64,000 bases of DNA from Xiphophorus maculatus (Eukaryota; Chordata; Actinopteri; Cyprinodontiformes; Poeciliidae), in NCBI RefSeq assembly GCF_002775205.1, contig NC_036462.1, positions 27,531,084 to 27,595,083 on the forward strand, in the 5' to 3' direction. The translations under genes were made by a program, and so were the position numbers. Of the stretch, positions 1 through 10,767 are shown piece after piece. The notes under the pieces are model-generated. The model had not been told where the DNA came from. It saw nothing but the letters and a program-made list of their open reading frames with translations, and ran no database searches. How positions within the stretch are numbered: the stretch's first letter is position 1; each line of letters starts with the position of its first letter.

Positions 1-306
1 ACTTTGGGGCAAACTAAGAGGCAAACTGTGGAAAGACCCTAAAAGGTATCAACATACCGTCTTCACGTCTGAACAGAGCACAGATGTGTCTGTAAACTGA
101 ATGTTGAATAATACTTGTAACTGAAGCTGTGGTGACACAGCAAATAATCAAACATAGTGGATTCAGAACATCCATGTATGTGGTTTTTGACTGATTCTGT
201 CGCCATGGTTACTCCGAATGGCACTAAAAATATAGCTCCCTACTTGAGATCGAGTGGCAGGTTTCGATGTGTATAACGTGAGGGTCATTGGTACAGTTTG
301 GGCCGC
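1..306. other. Intergenic, nothing recognised
   Basis: No open frame with family features, no RNA gene and no clear repeat was recognised here. Confidence 0.5.
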
Positions 307-650
307 ATTAAAGCTACAGTACAGTTATAGCTACAGTTTGCTATATAAAAAAATCTGATTTTTAAATATTTGTTCAAACTGTCGCTATGTTGTGACAGCA
401 TGGTATGAGTCAGATAATCTGTGTAAAACTCTAACTGCTCCCACTCCCAGCGATCTGCAAAAATGCACCGCTACTGGTCAAAAACAACCAACCAGAGCCG
501 GGAGGAAGGCCCTAGCGCTGTCAATCGTCCTCAAGTACACGCTTCTCAATGTACTGCAGGCCAAGGCACAAATCTCTTATCGGTTCGTCTCTAATAGCAA
601 CGAGAAGAAATTAAAATGTTGCTAATTTTAACCTGAAGTTTGCTTTTTAT
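307..650 (+). repeat. MITE-like dispersed repeat, copy 1
   Basis: The stretch begins with ATTAAAGCTACAG. The same motif, inverted, closes a related copy near 46.7-47.15 kb (CTGCAGCTTTAAT at 47140-47152). Both copies share the blocks 'atatttgttaaaactgtc', 'gttgtgacagcatgagac', 'agataatctgtg' and a segment resembling 'accaatcagagccagg'. It is non-coding and looks like a non-autonomous DNA transposon. The right end of this copy appears truncated. The 77-residue frame at 392-625 is part of the repeat and not a gene. Confidence 0.6.
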
Positions 651-1182
651 GCTTTTCTAAACGTGTGTTACTCCCATTCCTGGTGGTCATTTTAAAACCT
701 TCCTCCAAAGCTGGAGCTGGAGGGCGCTGCCTTAAGCAGGAGATGTGGTGAGCAGTGGTGACGTTCAAGGTGGCTTAGGCTTCGTGTCCTGACCGGAGTG
801 GAAACTGTAATCCTCATCTTCAACCCTCCTAGCACTTATTGGCACAGATTATCTCAGCAGGCAAAAGTAACGGCAGATCAAGTCGGTCAGTTATTGTTTG
901 TCTCTATTCAAGTCACTGCTAACAAGTAAGCTTGTTAGCAGTGAAAACAACAACAAAACAACAACAACAACAACAACAAGAAGAAAATCTACATGAACAA
1001 ATAAAATACTGGATGGTACAATTTTATTTCTTAAATATACAGATCAAACTCAAATTCAAAAGTACTCTATGAATCCCAAAGGGGAATTAAATGTTGGTAT
1101 AACTCATTAATTTAGATTATTCAGAGAGTTATTGAAAATTATGATGGCTGTTGGCAGGAAAGATTTTCTGCAGCGAAGCATA
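651..1182. other. Intergenic with hairpin and CAA tract
   Basis: It contains a perfect 14-bp inverted repeat (arms 913-926 and 931-944, 4-nt loop) immediately followed by a CAA-type microsatellite at about 947-980. No gene is seen. Confidence 0.6.
947..980 (+). repeat. (CAA)n microsatellite
   Basis: Near-uninterrupted CAA triplets with one AAAACA interruption, directly after the 913-944 hairpin. Confidence 0.85.
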
Positions 1183-2699
1183 CACCATGTTCCAAATTAT
1201 CAAGTGATATTTTCTCAGATTTTCTTAAATGCAAATGATGATCAGCATAATTTTAAAGTCATGAACTATTACAGTACAAATAAAATTTTACTGAACAAAG
1301 CTCCCCATGAGAACAGTATTTTTTCAAAAATAGAAAACTCAAAATGCACTGTTCCAAATTATTATGCACAGCAGATTTTCTAAACATTTTATGGATTATA
1401 AAGAACTGCAAACGGTCATTCTTTGAATCTGCAGCATTAAGTGGTCACATGTACTAAAATCAAAGCTATTTCAATCAAAAACATCTTAACAGACAGAGTT
1501 ACATGTTAACATAGAACCTTCTTTGATATCACCTGCACAATTCTTGCATCCATTGAACTTGTGAGTTTGTGGATATTTTCTGCTTGAATTTCTTTGCAGG
1601 ATGTCAGAAAACCTTCCCAGAGCTGCTGGTTTGATATGAACTGCATTCCACCCTCAGATCTTCTGCTTGAGGAAACTCCAGAGGTTCTCAATAGGTCAGA
1701 GGTCAGAGGAGGATGGTCACCACACCGTGAGTTTCTCCCCTTTCATGCCCATAGCAGCCAATGACACAGTGGTATTCCTTGCAGCATTCATTGTCATGCA
1801 TGAAGATGATTTTACTACTGAAGGTCTGGCTCTTCTTTTTGAACCATAAAATAAAGTGATCAGTCAGAAAGTCCATATACTTTGCTGAGGTCATTTTCAC
1901 ACCTTCAGGGACTCTGAAGGGGCCGACCAATGATTCTCTCCTCATGATTTCAGCCCACAGCATGACTCCACCACCTCCTTGCTGATGTCACAGCCGTGTT
2001 GGGACGTGGTAACCGTCCACCACCAATCCACTACTGCGTCCATCTGGACCATCCAGGGTTGCACAGCAATCATCAGTGAACAATTAATCTTCATGTACGG
2101 CTGGGCCCACTGCCACCGTTTCTGCTTGTGAGCTCTGGTTAGGGGCCCAATAGTAGCTTCATGCACCACAAGCCTCTGGAGGATCCTCCACCTTGAGGTT
2201 CCAGAGGCTCCAGCAGCTTCAAATAACTGTTTGCTGCTTTGTAAGAGCATTTTAACAGCTGCTCTCTTAATCCGATGAATTTGTCTAACAGAAACCTTCC
2301 TCATTCTGTCTTTATCTGTACAAACCCATCTTTGTTCTGAATCAGCCACAAATCTCTTCACAGTACGATGATAACGCTTCAGTTTTTGTTAAATATCTAA
2401 TGTTTTCATACCTTGTCATACGGCACTACACTATCTGATGATTTTCTTCAGCAGAGATCCTTTCTCTTTCCCATATTGCTTGAAACCTGTGGCCTGCTTA
2501 ATAATGCGGAACATCCTTCTTCAGTAGATTTCCTTTAATTGAGCTCACCAGAAAAATTAATCAACCAGCTCTCTGAAATTAATTATAGTGATTCAAAGAG
2601 CCCTGACACACAATACCATCTAGAAATTTAATAGCACAACAAAAAATGTAATCTTTATGAGAATTTAATCCAATTTGCATAATAATTTGGAACACGGTG
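1183..2699 (-). mobile_element. Degenerate Tc1/mariner transposon
   Basis: The right end (2675-2699) reads, on the minus strand, CACCGTGTTCCAAATTATTA followed by TGCAAATTGG. Matching inverted ends lie on the left at 1183-1202 and again at 1348-1368, so the left terminal repeat seems duplicated. A TA dinucleotide precedes the left end at 1181-1182; on the right it reads CA, which would be a mutated TA. Between the ends are transposase remnants on the minus strand. The element is clearly non-autonomous now. Confidence 0.75.
1506..2361 (-). pseudogene. Broken Tc1/mariner transposase
   Basis: Tc1/mariner transposases cut and paste DNA with a DDE/D catalytic triad. The minus strand shows pieces in the expected order but in different frames. 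At 2361-1942 is the segment with WVCTDKDRMRKVSVRQIHRI. At 1963-1703 is the catalytic-core segment MLWAEIMRRESLVGPFRVPE and, further on, FMHDN, which carries the second acidic residue. Around 1700 the PIENLWSFLK block with the last catalytic acid is in another frame. A C-terminal piece lies at 1691-1506 (MDARIVQVISKK). Frameshifts between the pieces make it a pseudogene. It lies between the inverted terminal repeats of the element. Confidence 0.75.
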
Positions 2700-2700
2700 C

Positions 2701-4339
2701 AATATAAACAGATACAAGCATGTCATTCAAAATACTTCTGAATGACTTTAGCATCTTAAATTAGTGATTCGCTAGCGTCACAAACAAGGGTGTATATTCT
2801 AAAGAACTCAGGTTCTACTTCATTTATGAGATTTCCAAAACCATTTCTATACACAGCATGTTTTGTTTGATACAGGTTTTTAAAATTCCTTTAAAGCTTG
2901 TGAGGGAGCTACTTATTTTTAATAGGCGCATCAGTGAGCAAAACCAGCTTGTCTGGAATCCAGTCCAACAGGAAAAGAAACTTAAGTGAAAATAAATCTT
3001 ATCCTGGGAGCAAGTGCTTTGTGTCAGATCTGTGTACAAAAGTCCAAGTGATGAGTCAAAACACAGGAAATATCCTGCAAAGATGACTTAGTGAACTCAT
3101 TATTAAATTTTAACTATTAAAATTAGTTCACCAAACCAGTTAAGTTGAGTATCAGCAGTAGAGAATAAGTTAGGTTAACTTTGTTGGAGACAATTTACAA
3201 CGTTAAAAAATATATATTTTTCCAGCTTTATTGTACTTTTTAAAGTGTTGCAAAAACCCAATGCAGTGCAAGTTATTTCTGTTCAAGTCAATCAAACTTT
3301 CTACTTTGAGAACATCCTCAGGAAAATCTGTTCCGCAACCTTGTAGGAAATGGGACACTTCCTGAAGCTTTTGCGAGGACGTGGCAGCCACATAAAAAAA
3401 AATTAAAAAAAACAACGCTGACACATGTAGGTGAAAGGAGGCTGGAATGCAGCCATCACACCACAAAACATCCAAGCAGCTAGACAACATTTCTCAATTA
3501 GACCACACCCTGGCAAATCAAACAGGCCAGATTTGAATCTGTCCAACAGTGAACGCACACGGAGTGCGGTTTTGAAAACGAAACATGCTGGAGGTTCATG
3601 CAACCGTAGCAGAAGAAGGTCACGACTCATTCGAGGTCAAAGAGAAAGGTGTCTTGACATTCCCTTACCAATCAACAGGTTAAGAGAAACCAATGTCGAC
3701 GCTTTAATCAGCAAGCAAATATCACTTGCAACAGAACGTGAAGGGAGAAAATCAACTCTCTGACCCGAGTTTGTCACTGACGCCGCTGAGAAGGTGGATA
3801 ATAATCGAGACTGGAGCAGCTGCTTGGCTTCCATAAAGCAAAAATCAGCTGAAAATCTATGGCTGCTTGGCAAAATACGATTCTGGGACAACTTTATGTA
3901 TCGTTCCTGTTCAATTGTTGGCAAAATAACTCACTGAGGTCATTCAGTTTATAATTCCCGTGTGTGTAAGAGGACTTCAAAGCAGTCACATAAAAAAAAC
4001 ACACACACGTGGCATTCATCTGATGTTATTCACATTTATTTATGGTTTTGTAAAAATGTGCAAAAAGTGTTACTTTGTTTCAAATAATAAAATATTATAA
4101 TAATATAATATTATGGCTCTGTTAGACACTGGCAACCTGTTCAGGGCGAAGGGCTAAGCGACAGGAAAGAGCAACAATATGGCTCTGGTTTACGTCAGTA
4201 AAAACTGAAGAAAGACAGATATGCAAAGTGTCGCATATTGTAACAGGAAGAAATAGGAAGCGGTTTTCCATATTTCCTCAGAAATAAAACTCTAAAAACA
4301 GTGGCATGATTGTGTTTCCTGTCCCGCCTGAGTCACTAG
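2701..4339. other. Intergenic, no gene recognised
   Basis: AT-rich DNA. Overlapping open frames of 71-110 codons on both strands (for example 3431-3763 plus and 3637-3924 minus) have no family motif, no splice-site support and mutually exclusive frames, so they are taken as chance. There is an AT-rich simple stretch near 4083-4115. Confidence 0.5.
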
Positions 4340-4995
4340 CTATGTTTCCCTTACAAATGTGCGCAAATCTTTGTCGATATTCTGCTACTGATGAAAGAAA
4401 AAACACTATCTCGCAATTGGAGTGTTTCCTTTCAATGAGAAATTAAATTAAGATCACATGTGAATAAGTTTGTTTTATGTAAGAAGTCATTAATAATTGT
4501 GACAGCGATGGATGTAGAGATTTACACGAGATATATTCATCTATCAGCCATCAGAGGAGACGTCGGCGTTTTATTCAGGTGTTGGAGTGACAAGCCCCTG
4601 ATGCCTGGGAACAGCTACGTACGCGGCGCTTTGGGGAAACTGGTAGTCGATGAGTTTACAGAAGAGATTCAACACATTCGTAACTTTTATGAACTGTGCG
4701 ATGCTGAGAAATCTTTGGTTGCACATTGTCCACAAAAAAAAGACAAAAAAACAAAAACATCCTCATCCTACTACTTCCTGTCATCTTCTTTGTCCTTTTC
4801 ATCAAGAACATCTTTCTGTTCGTCACGTAACTCGTGTGATGTGAAAATATTGCTTCCATACGGCTGAAGAACCACCTCAACCTAGCGCAAAAGCTTTTTA
4901 TTGAAAGACTTTTCTCCGAAATTGTCGTGCTTGCATCAAGAAAATTTGTTTTCCTAATTTCAGTTTCCGCAATTTTACGGTTAATGGAAACATAG
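4340..4995 (+). mobile_element. Non-autonomous DNA transposon with CTATGTTTCC ends
   Basis: It starts with CTATGTTTCCCTTA (4340) and ends with TTAATGGAAACATAG (4995), giving perfect 10-bp terminal inverted repeats that extend to 13/14 with one mismatch. A second, inverted and truncated copy lies at about 15640-15841. The 135-codon frame at 4460-4867 inside it has no recognisable transposase motif; it may be a relic or chance. The superfamily was not determined. Confidence 0.65.
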
Positions 4996-6860
4996 TCATT
5001 AATAACTATTACATTCACTAATGTGCAACGAGTCCAATAGCTGCAATTGCAGCTGCAGGTCGATGGAGAATATTTGCAAACAGCAATTTCTGAGTCTTCC
5101 CACAGATGTACAGACTTTCAGCCATTTCAACACCTGGAATACTTCCATCTATAGAGAAAAAAATATATAAAAAAGTTTATCTCACAGTGTTGTGGACAAT
5201 GTTACACCGAGCTTCCCAGGTAGATGCAGCCAAAGCTGCTCAACAATCTGCAAGCATCTCTACCAATTTCTATTTCTGCAACATCCTATCAAAAGCAATT
5301 AATCAGCAAAAACGAATGACCTTTACCTGAGTCTCTGATCAGAGAGTAGAACAACAGGCCAGTGGGGAGGAAGGAACCGTGAAGTTGGCCTTTCGTCCTT
5401 GTGAGGCCAGTGACTTTAGATGTGCAGAAAGCTAATATAGAAGTGGTGAGTGATTATAGACATAAAACAGGTGAAAGACAAGGAGGGACTGGCAGAGAGT
5501 ATGAAGTGCAAATTAATCTAAAGTATGATAAGCCCTACTGCTATAATGGTTTGTCCTACAAACTAACTTTAACCTCTCATGTATGAAGTGCTTGTCCCAA
5601 ATGCTACTCCAATAAATATGAGCCAAGTCCTGGATGTATGTTTAAACTGGGACCTGAATGAAGGAACGAAGCCAAATGAGGTGACATGAGATTGAATTTT
5701 ACCTTTGAGGATTTACATTAAGGCCAACAGGGCATAAGTATCTGCATGTACAGAACCCAGAGGAGTCCATGCATAGAAATCACATGCTAATAGAGGAGAA
5801 ACACGGCACTTCACAAACCCACTGGGACACGGAGCAACGCGGCGTACCGTCACTGTCCCCGTCCCTGGCATGCCTGCAGTGGAAAAAGGCTGATCTTACC
5901 TACGTGCGGGGTCATTTCCAGACCGATCATCTCAAGTCACATCAAGCCTGATAAACCTGCTAACCAAATCCTCATGGCTCACTAAACACCTAATCCTCTC
6001 TTCACTAAAAATACCACATGCTGTTGACAATTCAGGCCGAGGAGAGGCTATTTATAAAGAAAGCCTGCAACATGCCAAATGTACCAGACAAATAAACACG
6101 GGGATTACATGGGGAAGGAAACAATCCTCTGGCAACGGGGTGCAGACACCGAGGTACTACGGAGGTATCTGGTGGTCATGTGTCGGCAACATGTCTTTGT
6201 CGCATATGCAGGTGACATTTTTGGAAAGTGTTACGATGTGGTTTTCTTACGCACTTGTAAAGAAAATAAAAATTTTTTTTGTGCTTGATAATTAAGCAAA
6301 AAAGCAAAGTATAAAAGACTAAAAAATAGAGGGAAGATGAGCAGATTGAGATGAGTACAAGCATCTTCACTGAGATGTGCTACTGCTACTCAACATACTC
6401 CTTTTCGAGCATGTTAAGATTACTGAGGTACAAAAAATATGTCTTTTGAGTTCCTTGTTCATATGCGTGTGATTTTATACTTCTATCATGTTCGAAATAA
6501 ATAAATAAATAGATAAAATAAAAAATAAATGTAGTACGAGGAAAGCAGAACCTGGTTAAAAACAAAGAGGAGCCTTACTCAATCCAAACATGAACTTTGG
6601 CATGGGACAGAGTAACACAGTCAAATGCATCGTTAGGTAACTCCAGGAAGTTTTAGTTTTTTTACCATCAACATAAGGCCAAAGTTTGTTTTTACCTAAG
6701 CTGTTTTCCACTCCTAATAGTTCTGCAGACAAAATAGCAACATTTGTTAAATTTTCACTCTGCATGGTGTGCAGCGCCACCCCGCACCTATGATGGCGCT
6801 GCACCAAGAACCACTAATGGAAACGACACAAAAACCTCTGAAAAAGACACTGAGCGCAAC
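4996..6860. other. Intergenic, no gene recognised
   Basis: Several short open frames without motifs. An AAAT-type simple repeat lies at about 6495-6511. Nothing else is supported. Confidence 0.5.
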
Positions 6861-6929
6861 TTTCTTCACATTTTAGCAATTGTAAGATTTGTACTTGGTG
6901 AAACACCACAAGACATTTCTCTCGCTGAC

Positions 6930-7195
6930 ACTTGACTCGCACGCTTGTTTGGGTTGTACCTACCCAGAATGCCCTGCGCTAGAGTCTGCTTCCTGCTTAG
7001 GTCCGCTTGGCATCCACATATGTGTTCGAACTTCACCAGAGTTAACCGAACTGAGACTGAGGTTTTTAGACGGACCAGAGTTTACTGTTTTGGACAGCAG
7101 AGTTTGAGTCACACCTCCCCATGCGAATCGGACTTTCTAATCAAACAAACTAGATTTAGATTGCAGCAGACCAGATTACAGCTGGTGTGAATGCA
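6930..7195. repeat. Probable dispersed fish repeat (MITE-like)
   Basis: The segment from the 'gtttgggttgtacctaccca' region to 'ggtgtgaatgcaacctt' at 7195 resembles a widely dispersed fish repeat with characteristic blocks (tccgcttggcatccacat, gaactgagactgaggttttt, gtgtgaatgcaacctt). Recognition is from general familiarity, and both ends are approximate. The 72- and 81-codon frames across it are therefore not genes. Confidence 0.45.
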
Positions 7196-10100
7196 ACCTT
7201 AACTGAAATAAAAGGAACAACTGAAATAAAAGGGACATGTTTAATACTGCAACTGGGGATTGATATTGCTATGTTTAATTTTGTTATGTCCATCAGCTCA
7301 TGCCTATACAGACCCAATATTTAGTTCTATAGAAGCAGATCTAAATATTAGGGGCAACAATAACATTTTATATATTTTCGTTCTTGCTAATGAAGGCAAC
7401 GTTTACAGCTTCATGACTTTCCTTGGGCCCCAAAATGGCTCTTATTGGTATAAAGAAAATTTCTATAAGATGTGGATACGTTCAAAGAGGAGTGCCAATG
7501 GAAGACATGGAAGCAATGTGCTTTATGTCGCCTCTCTGTTGCATTCTCCCAGTATGCAACAGCAGCCAGAACTGATGATTGGACGGCGAGTTGTGGACCG
7601 TACAGTCTTTACAGCTAAAGATTTACTTTTAAAGCCGTAAAGCCCTCCAACTGTGGAGGAAACCGGGATGGGGATGTCATGTGTCCAGGATTTATCCTTT
7701 GGCACATTTTTTTTTTTTTTGCAGTCACGCACACACTCACTCAGAAAAGAACCCAGCATCGTTAATCAGAGCCTATGTTGGCTGCAGACCAGAGACAATG
7801 CAGTTTATCAGCTTTGGTTTGGCACAGAATTGCTTTTGGGAAAAGCTTGAAAGCAAATGTTGAATATGAAAAAAACTAAAAAGCCAAAAAGTCCAGCAAT
7901 GTTAGCTCTGCTACGAGAACCTGAACCCTGCTTCGCTGGGTTGTTTTTATGTTTCGAGACTCATACATGTCTTGACCGGACTGATTTTATGTTTGTCTTG
8001 GCTGGGCCTCTAAGCTGCAGCTGGACAAGGTCAGAAGGGACTCACTAACCCACACTGTTTGGTTTCCTGGAACTTCAGCACAGTTTGAATAGGACGGCCT
8101 CTTCTTAATCCCTAAAATCACTTCAGTGTCATGGTGAAATGCTGACCATTTGGTCGGTGAAAGACAAAATTCTGAAAAGGAAAGGAAAGCATTATATTAA
8201 TAAACAGTTTGACACAAGAACTGATTATGAGGTAAACAAACAAAATAAAATGTGTTGTTCCTATTTTGTAGCAGTCATAAAACAACAGGTTAACAAAATG
8301 AACATGCAAGTTGTTTTAAATCAATGCCCTTTGATTGACTGGTTAGTGTGAATAAAGCAAGGCTCTCATTGGTCAAAACGCATCTCCTTTTGAGCCTCAG
8401 ACAGAGAAATTGGTGACATACTGTAAAGAAATGATACCTGTCGACACATGTGAAGCAGAAATATCAGACTGGTGCCTGAACCAATTTCTAACTGTACGGG
8501 TGTTAAGCACACGTTGTAGTATTTCTAAAGATAGGGCACTTAACACAGCTGTAAGCCAACAGCACTCAATAGTCTCTTGCTATCTTTTAGCTTTACATGT
8601 GGTGGATGGGGCAGCGTTTGCTTTTTAAAGCCAACATTGAGGATGAAGTATGCAAAAACTGGCAGAGACCGTTTGTGACACAGAAACCAAGGGCCAGGCA
8701 TTTATGTACTTAAGTTTCAGATTGAAACATTAAGGGAGATAAGTAAACACTAGAATGAAGAATAAAAGAAACCATCACATTGTTGTTCTCGTTGATGTTC
8801 CATGAACTCTGCAGTGACCCAGTAACAGAAAGAGTCCCTCCTTCCAGTTTACATATTGCTTGCATTGCCTTGCCTAAATCAACAAGTACAGGCCGCGGCT
8901 GGAGGTAATGCTAGCGGTTCTACAAAGTACTGTAAGTAGAGCTGTATAAAAAAATCACAGCAGACCCCTAAAGCTCAATTTTATGCAATATGTTGAGCAA
9001 TATTTTTGGTAAAACTGACCAGGTCAGCATTCTCAGTTACATACAAAAGTAGAAAGGCATCTTTACTCCAACTTTAGCCTAAGACTGGAATATTCTCTTA
9101 AGGGAAACTAGGAGTACATAAAGATGTGAGTGTAAGGAAAAAAACAATCAGGCTGCCAAAGCGCGTGCTTTTCCAGTGACAGTTTTACTGCAGAGTTTCA
9201 TAAATAGGAGTTCTAATACTATAGAGCTATTTTGGACATGAGCACGCTTGTTTTGTCAGAATAATATTGATGTGTCCTGAGTGTGTCACCTCCCGTCATG
9301 CAGAATGGCACGTGAGAGGGGCTACACGTCCTTTAGCAGGTTGGCATGTCTCTTCCACCAAATATAAACACACACACACACACACACACACACTTTATCT
9401 CATACTTTAAAAAGCTTGGGACTCATAAACACAACAGCGTCCCATTAGTAGAACTCCACATCAAAGCCTTTAAGCAAACCATAAAACAGCAGTGTGCGGC
9501 CAAACATGAATTAGATGCTACTTTCGCTGACCCAAAAAGGCCCGGGTCAACGCAGGGGGGACAACTCAATGTCAAACTGTGTTCATGTCTTTATAAGGAA
9601 GCGATGGAGACCAACTCGCTCCTTTAAACAATTAAGTTTGAAAAGATATGAAGAAAAAAAAAAGAATAATAAAGTAGATAACGCCAAAAGAACAATAAGA
9701 AGTGAAGGAAGTCGGTGGTTGGAAAACACGTGCCACCTGTTCCAGGTCAGACCAGGAGCTGGGTAAATCCGTGGCTTGAAATTTCATATCATTAAATTAA
9801 AAGTAACATGATCAATGCGGCAAAAAAAATGGTTTCACCCAGGACACCCAATACCGTAAACCAACACAGCATGCGGAAAGCCCCGTCTTAACCCTGGGTG
9901 ACCGATGCCCCGATGAATATTAATCACTGGAAAATAGCCCCACACGTGCAAAAAAAAAAAAAAAAGGTAATACAGTAAGGCATTGCCTCGATGTGGAGTA
10001 CAGTTACAGCTAATTGAAGACCTAGTTCTAACTTTCCTCAAGTTCATGGGGCCACTCTTTATCGGCAAAGCTACAAGAAAGCCCATAAATAAAGAGAGAA

Positions 10101-10339
10101 AAACTCTGAGACCAAATAACTAAAGTGATAACCAATAGCATGCGGAGCGGGTTTTTTTCTGCCTAAAACACAGGATGCAGTGAAAGTTCTATGATCTGTA
10201 GTACATGATATAGAGAAACAAGAAACAACCTTTCTTTTCACGGCAACTTAACATTTTTGACAGCAAACTGATTTCTGATTTGTCATATTTAGTTATTAGT
10301 AATTACGTAGTGCATCTGATAAGAGTGTGCATTTTCCTT
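7196..10339. other. Intergenic, no gene recognised
   Basis: It holds a 17-bp near-identical direct repeat at about 7201-7237 (AACTGAAATAAAAGG twice), an imperfect hairpin at about 7310-7356, and a (CA)n tract at 9368-9393. Open frames of 60-126 codons here lack motifs and overlap one another. Confidence 0.5.
9368..9393 (+). repeat. (AC)13 microsatellite
   Basis: Uninterrupted AC dinucleotides. Confidence 0.95.
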
Positions 10340-10767
10340 AAAGGGGCAGTATTATGTAAAATCTACTTTTTTTGAGCTTTACATCATAATGTAACCATTC
10401 ATCTGTGCCAAGAGCCTGGAGCGACCTAGCACCGCATTCGAGACGCAGGCTGTCCTCAGAGCTGCTGTTTCCAGGCTTCTGCCTCACAGAGCAGCCTTCC
10501 CTTCAGACTAGCCAGCAGCAATTAGCAAACACCTGGTGAAAACGTCGTTAAAAGGTTAATAGAGGAGCAATGTTGGGACGACTCCCTGATGGTGGAGTTT
10601 CAGAAAGAGCAGGAGCTTCTTAAAGAGACAGAGGCCCAATTTCAAGGCCTTAAATTACAAAGTCAAATTTCTTTTAAGTCATATTTGGTATATACAGCAT
10701 TATAACAACTGAAGTTAACATGGTTACTTGATTGTGTTACAAAGTATGTGGGAAATACTGCCCCTTT
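10340..10767. mobile_element. MITE with AAAGGGGCAGTATT ends
   Basis: The left end AAAGGGGCAGTATT and the right end AAATACTGCCCCTTT form inverted terminal repeats of about 14 bp around a ~430-bp non-coding interior. The size and absence of a transposase frame fit a non-autonomous DNA transposon, possibly hAT-type. No clear target duplication was found. Confidence 0.65.

Noticed and set aside
3403-3924. Four overlapping frames of 75-110 codons on both strands
   Set aside because: Mutually exclusive frames without motifs or splice context; chance.
4460-4867. 135-codon plus-strand frame
   Set aside because: It lies inside a non-autonomous transposon (4340-4995) and ends in low-complexity Lys/Ser-rich sequence; no transposase motif seen.
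6945-7190. 81-codon plus-strand frame
   Set aside because: It falls in a dispersed fish repeat ending GTGTGAATGCAACCTT.
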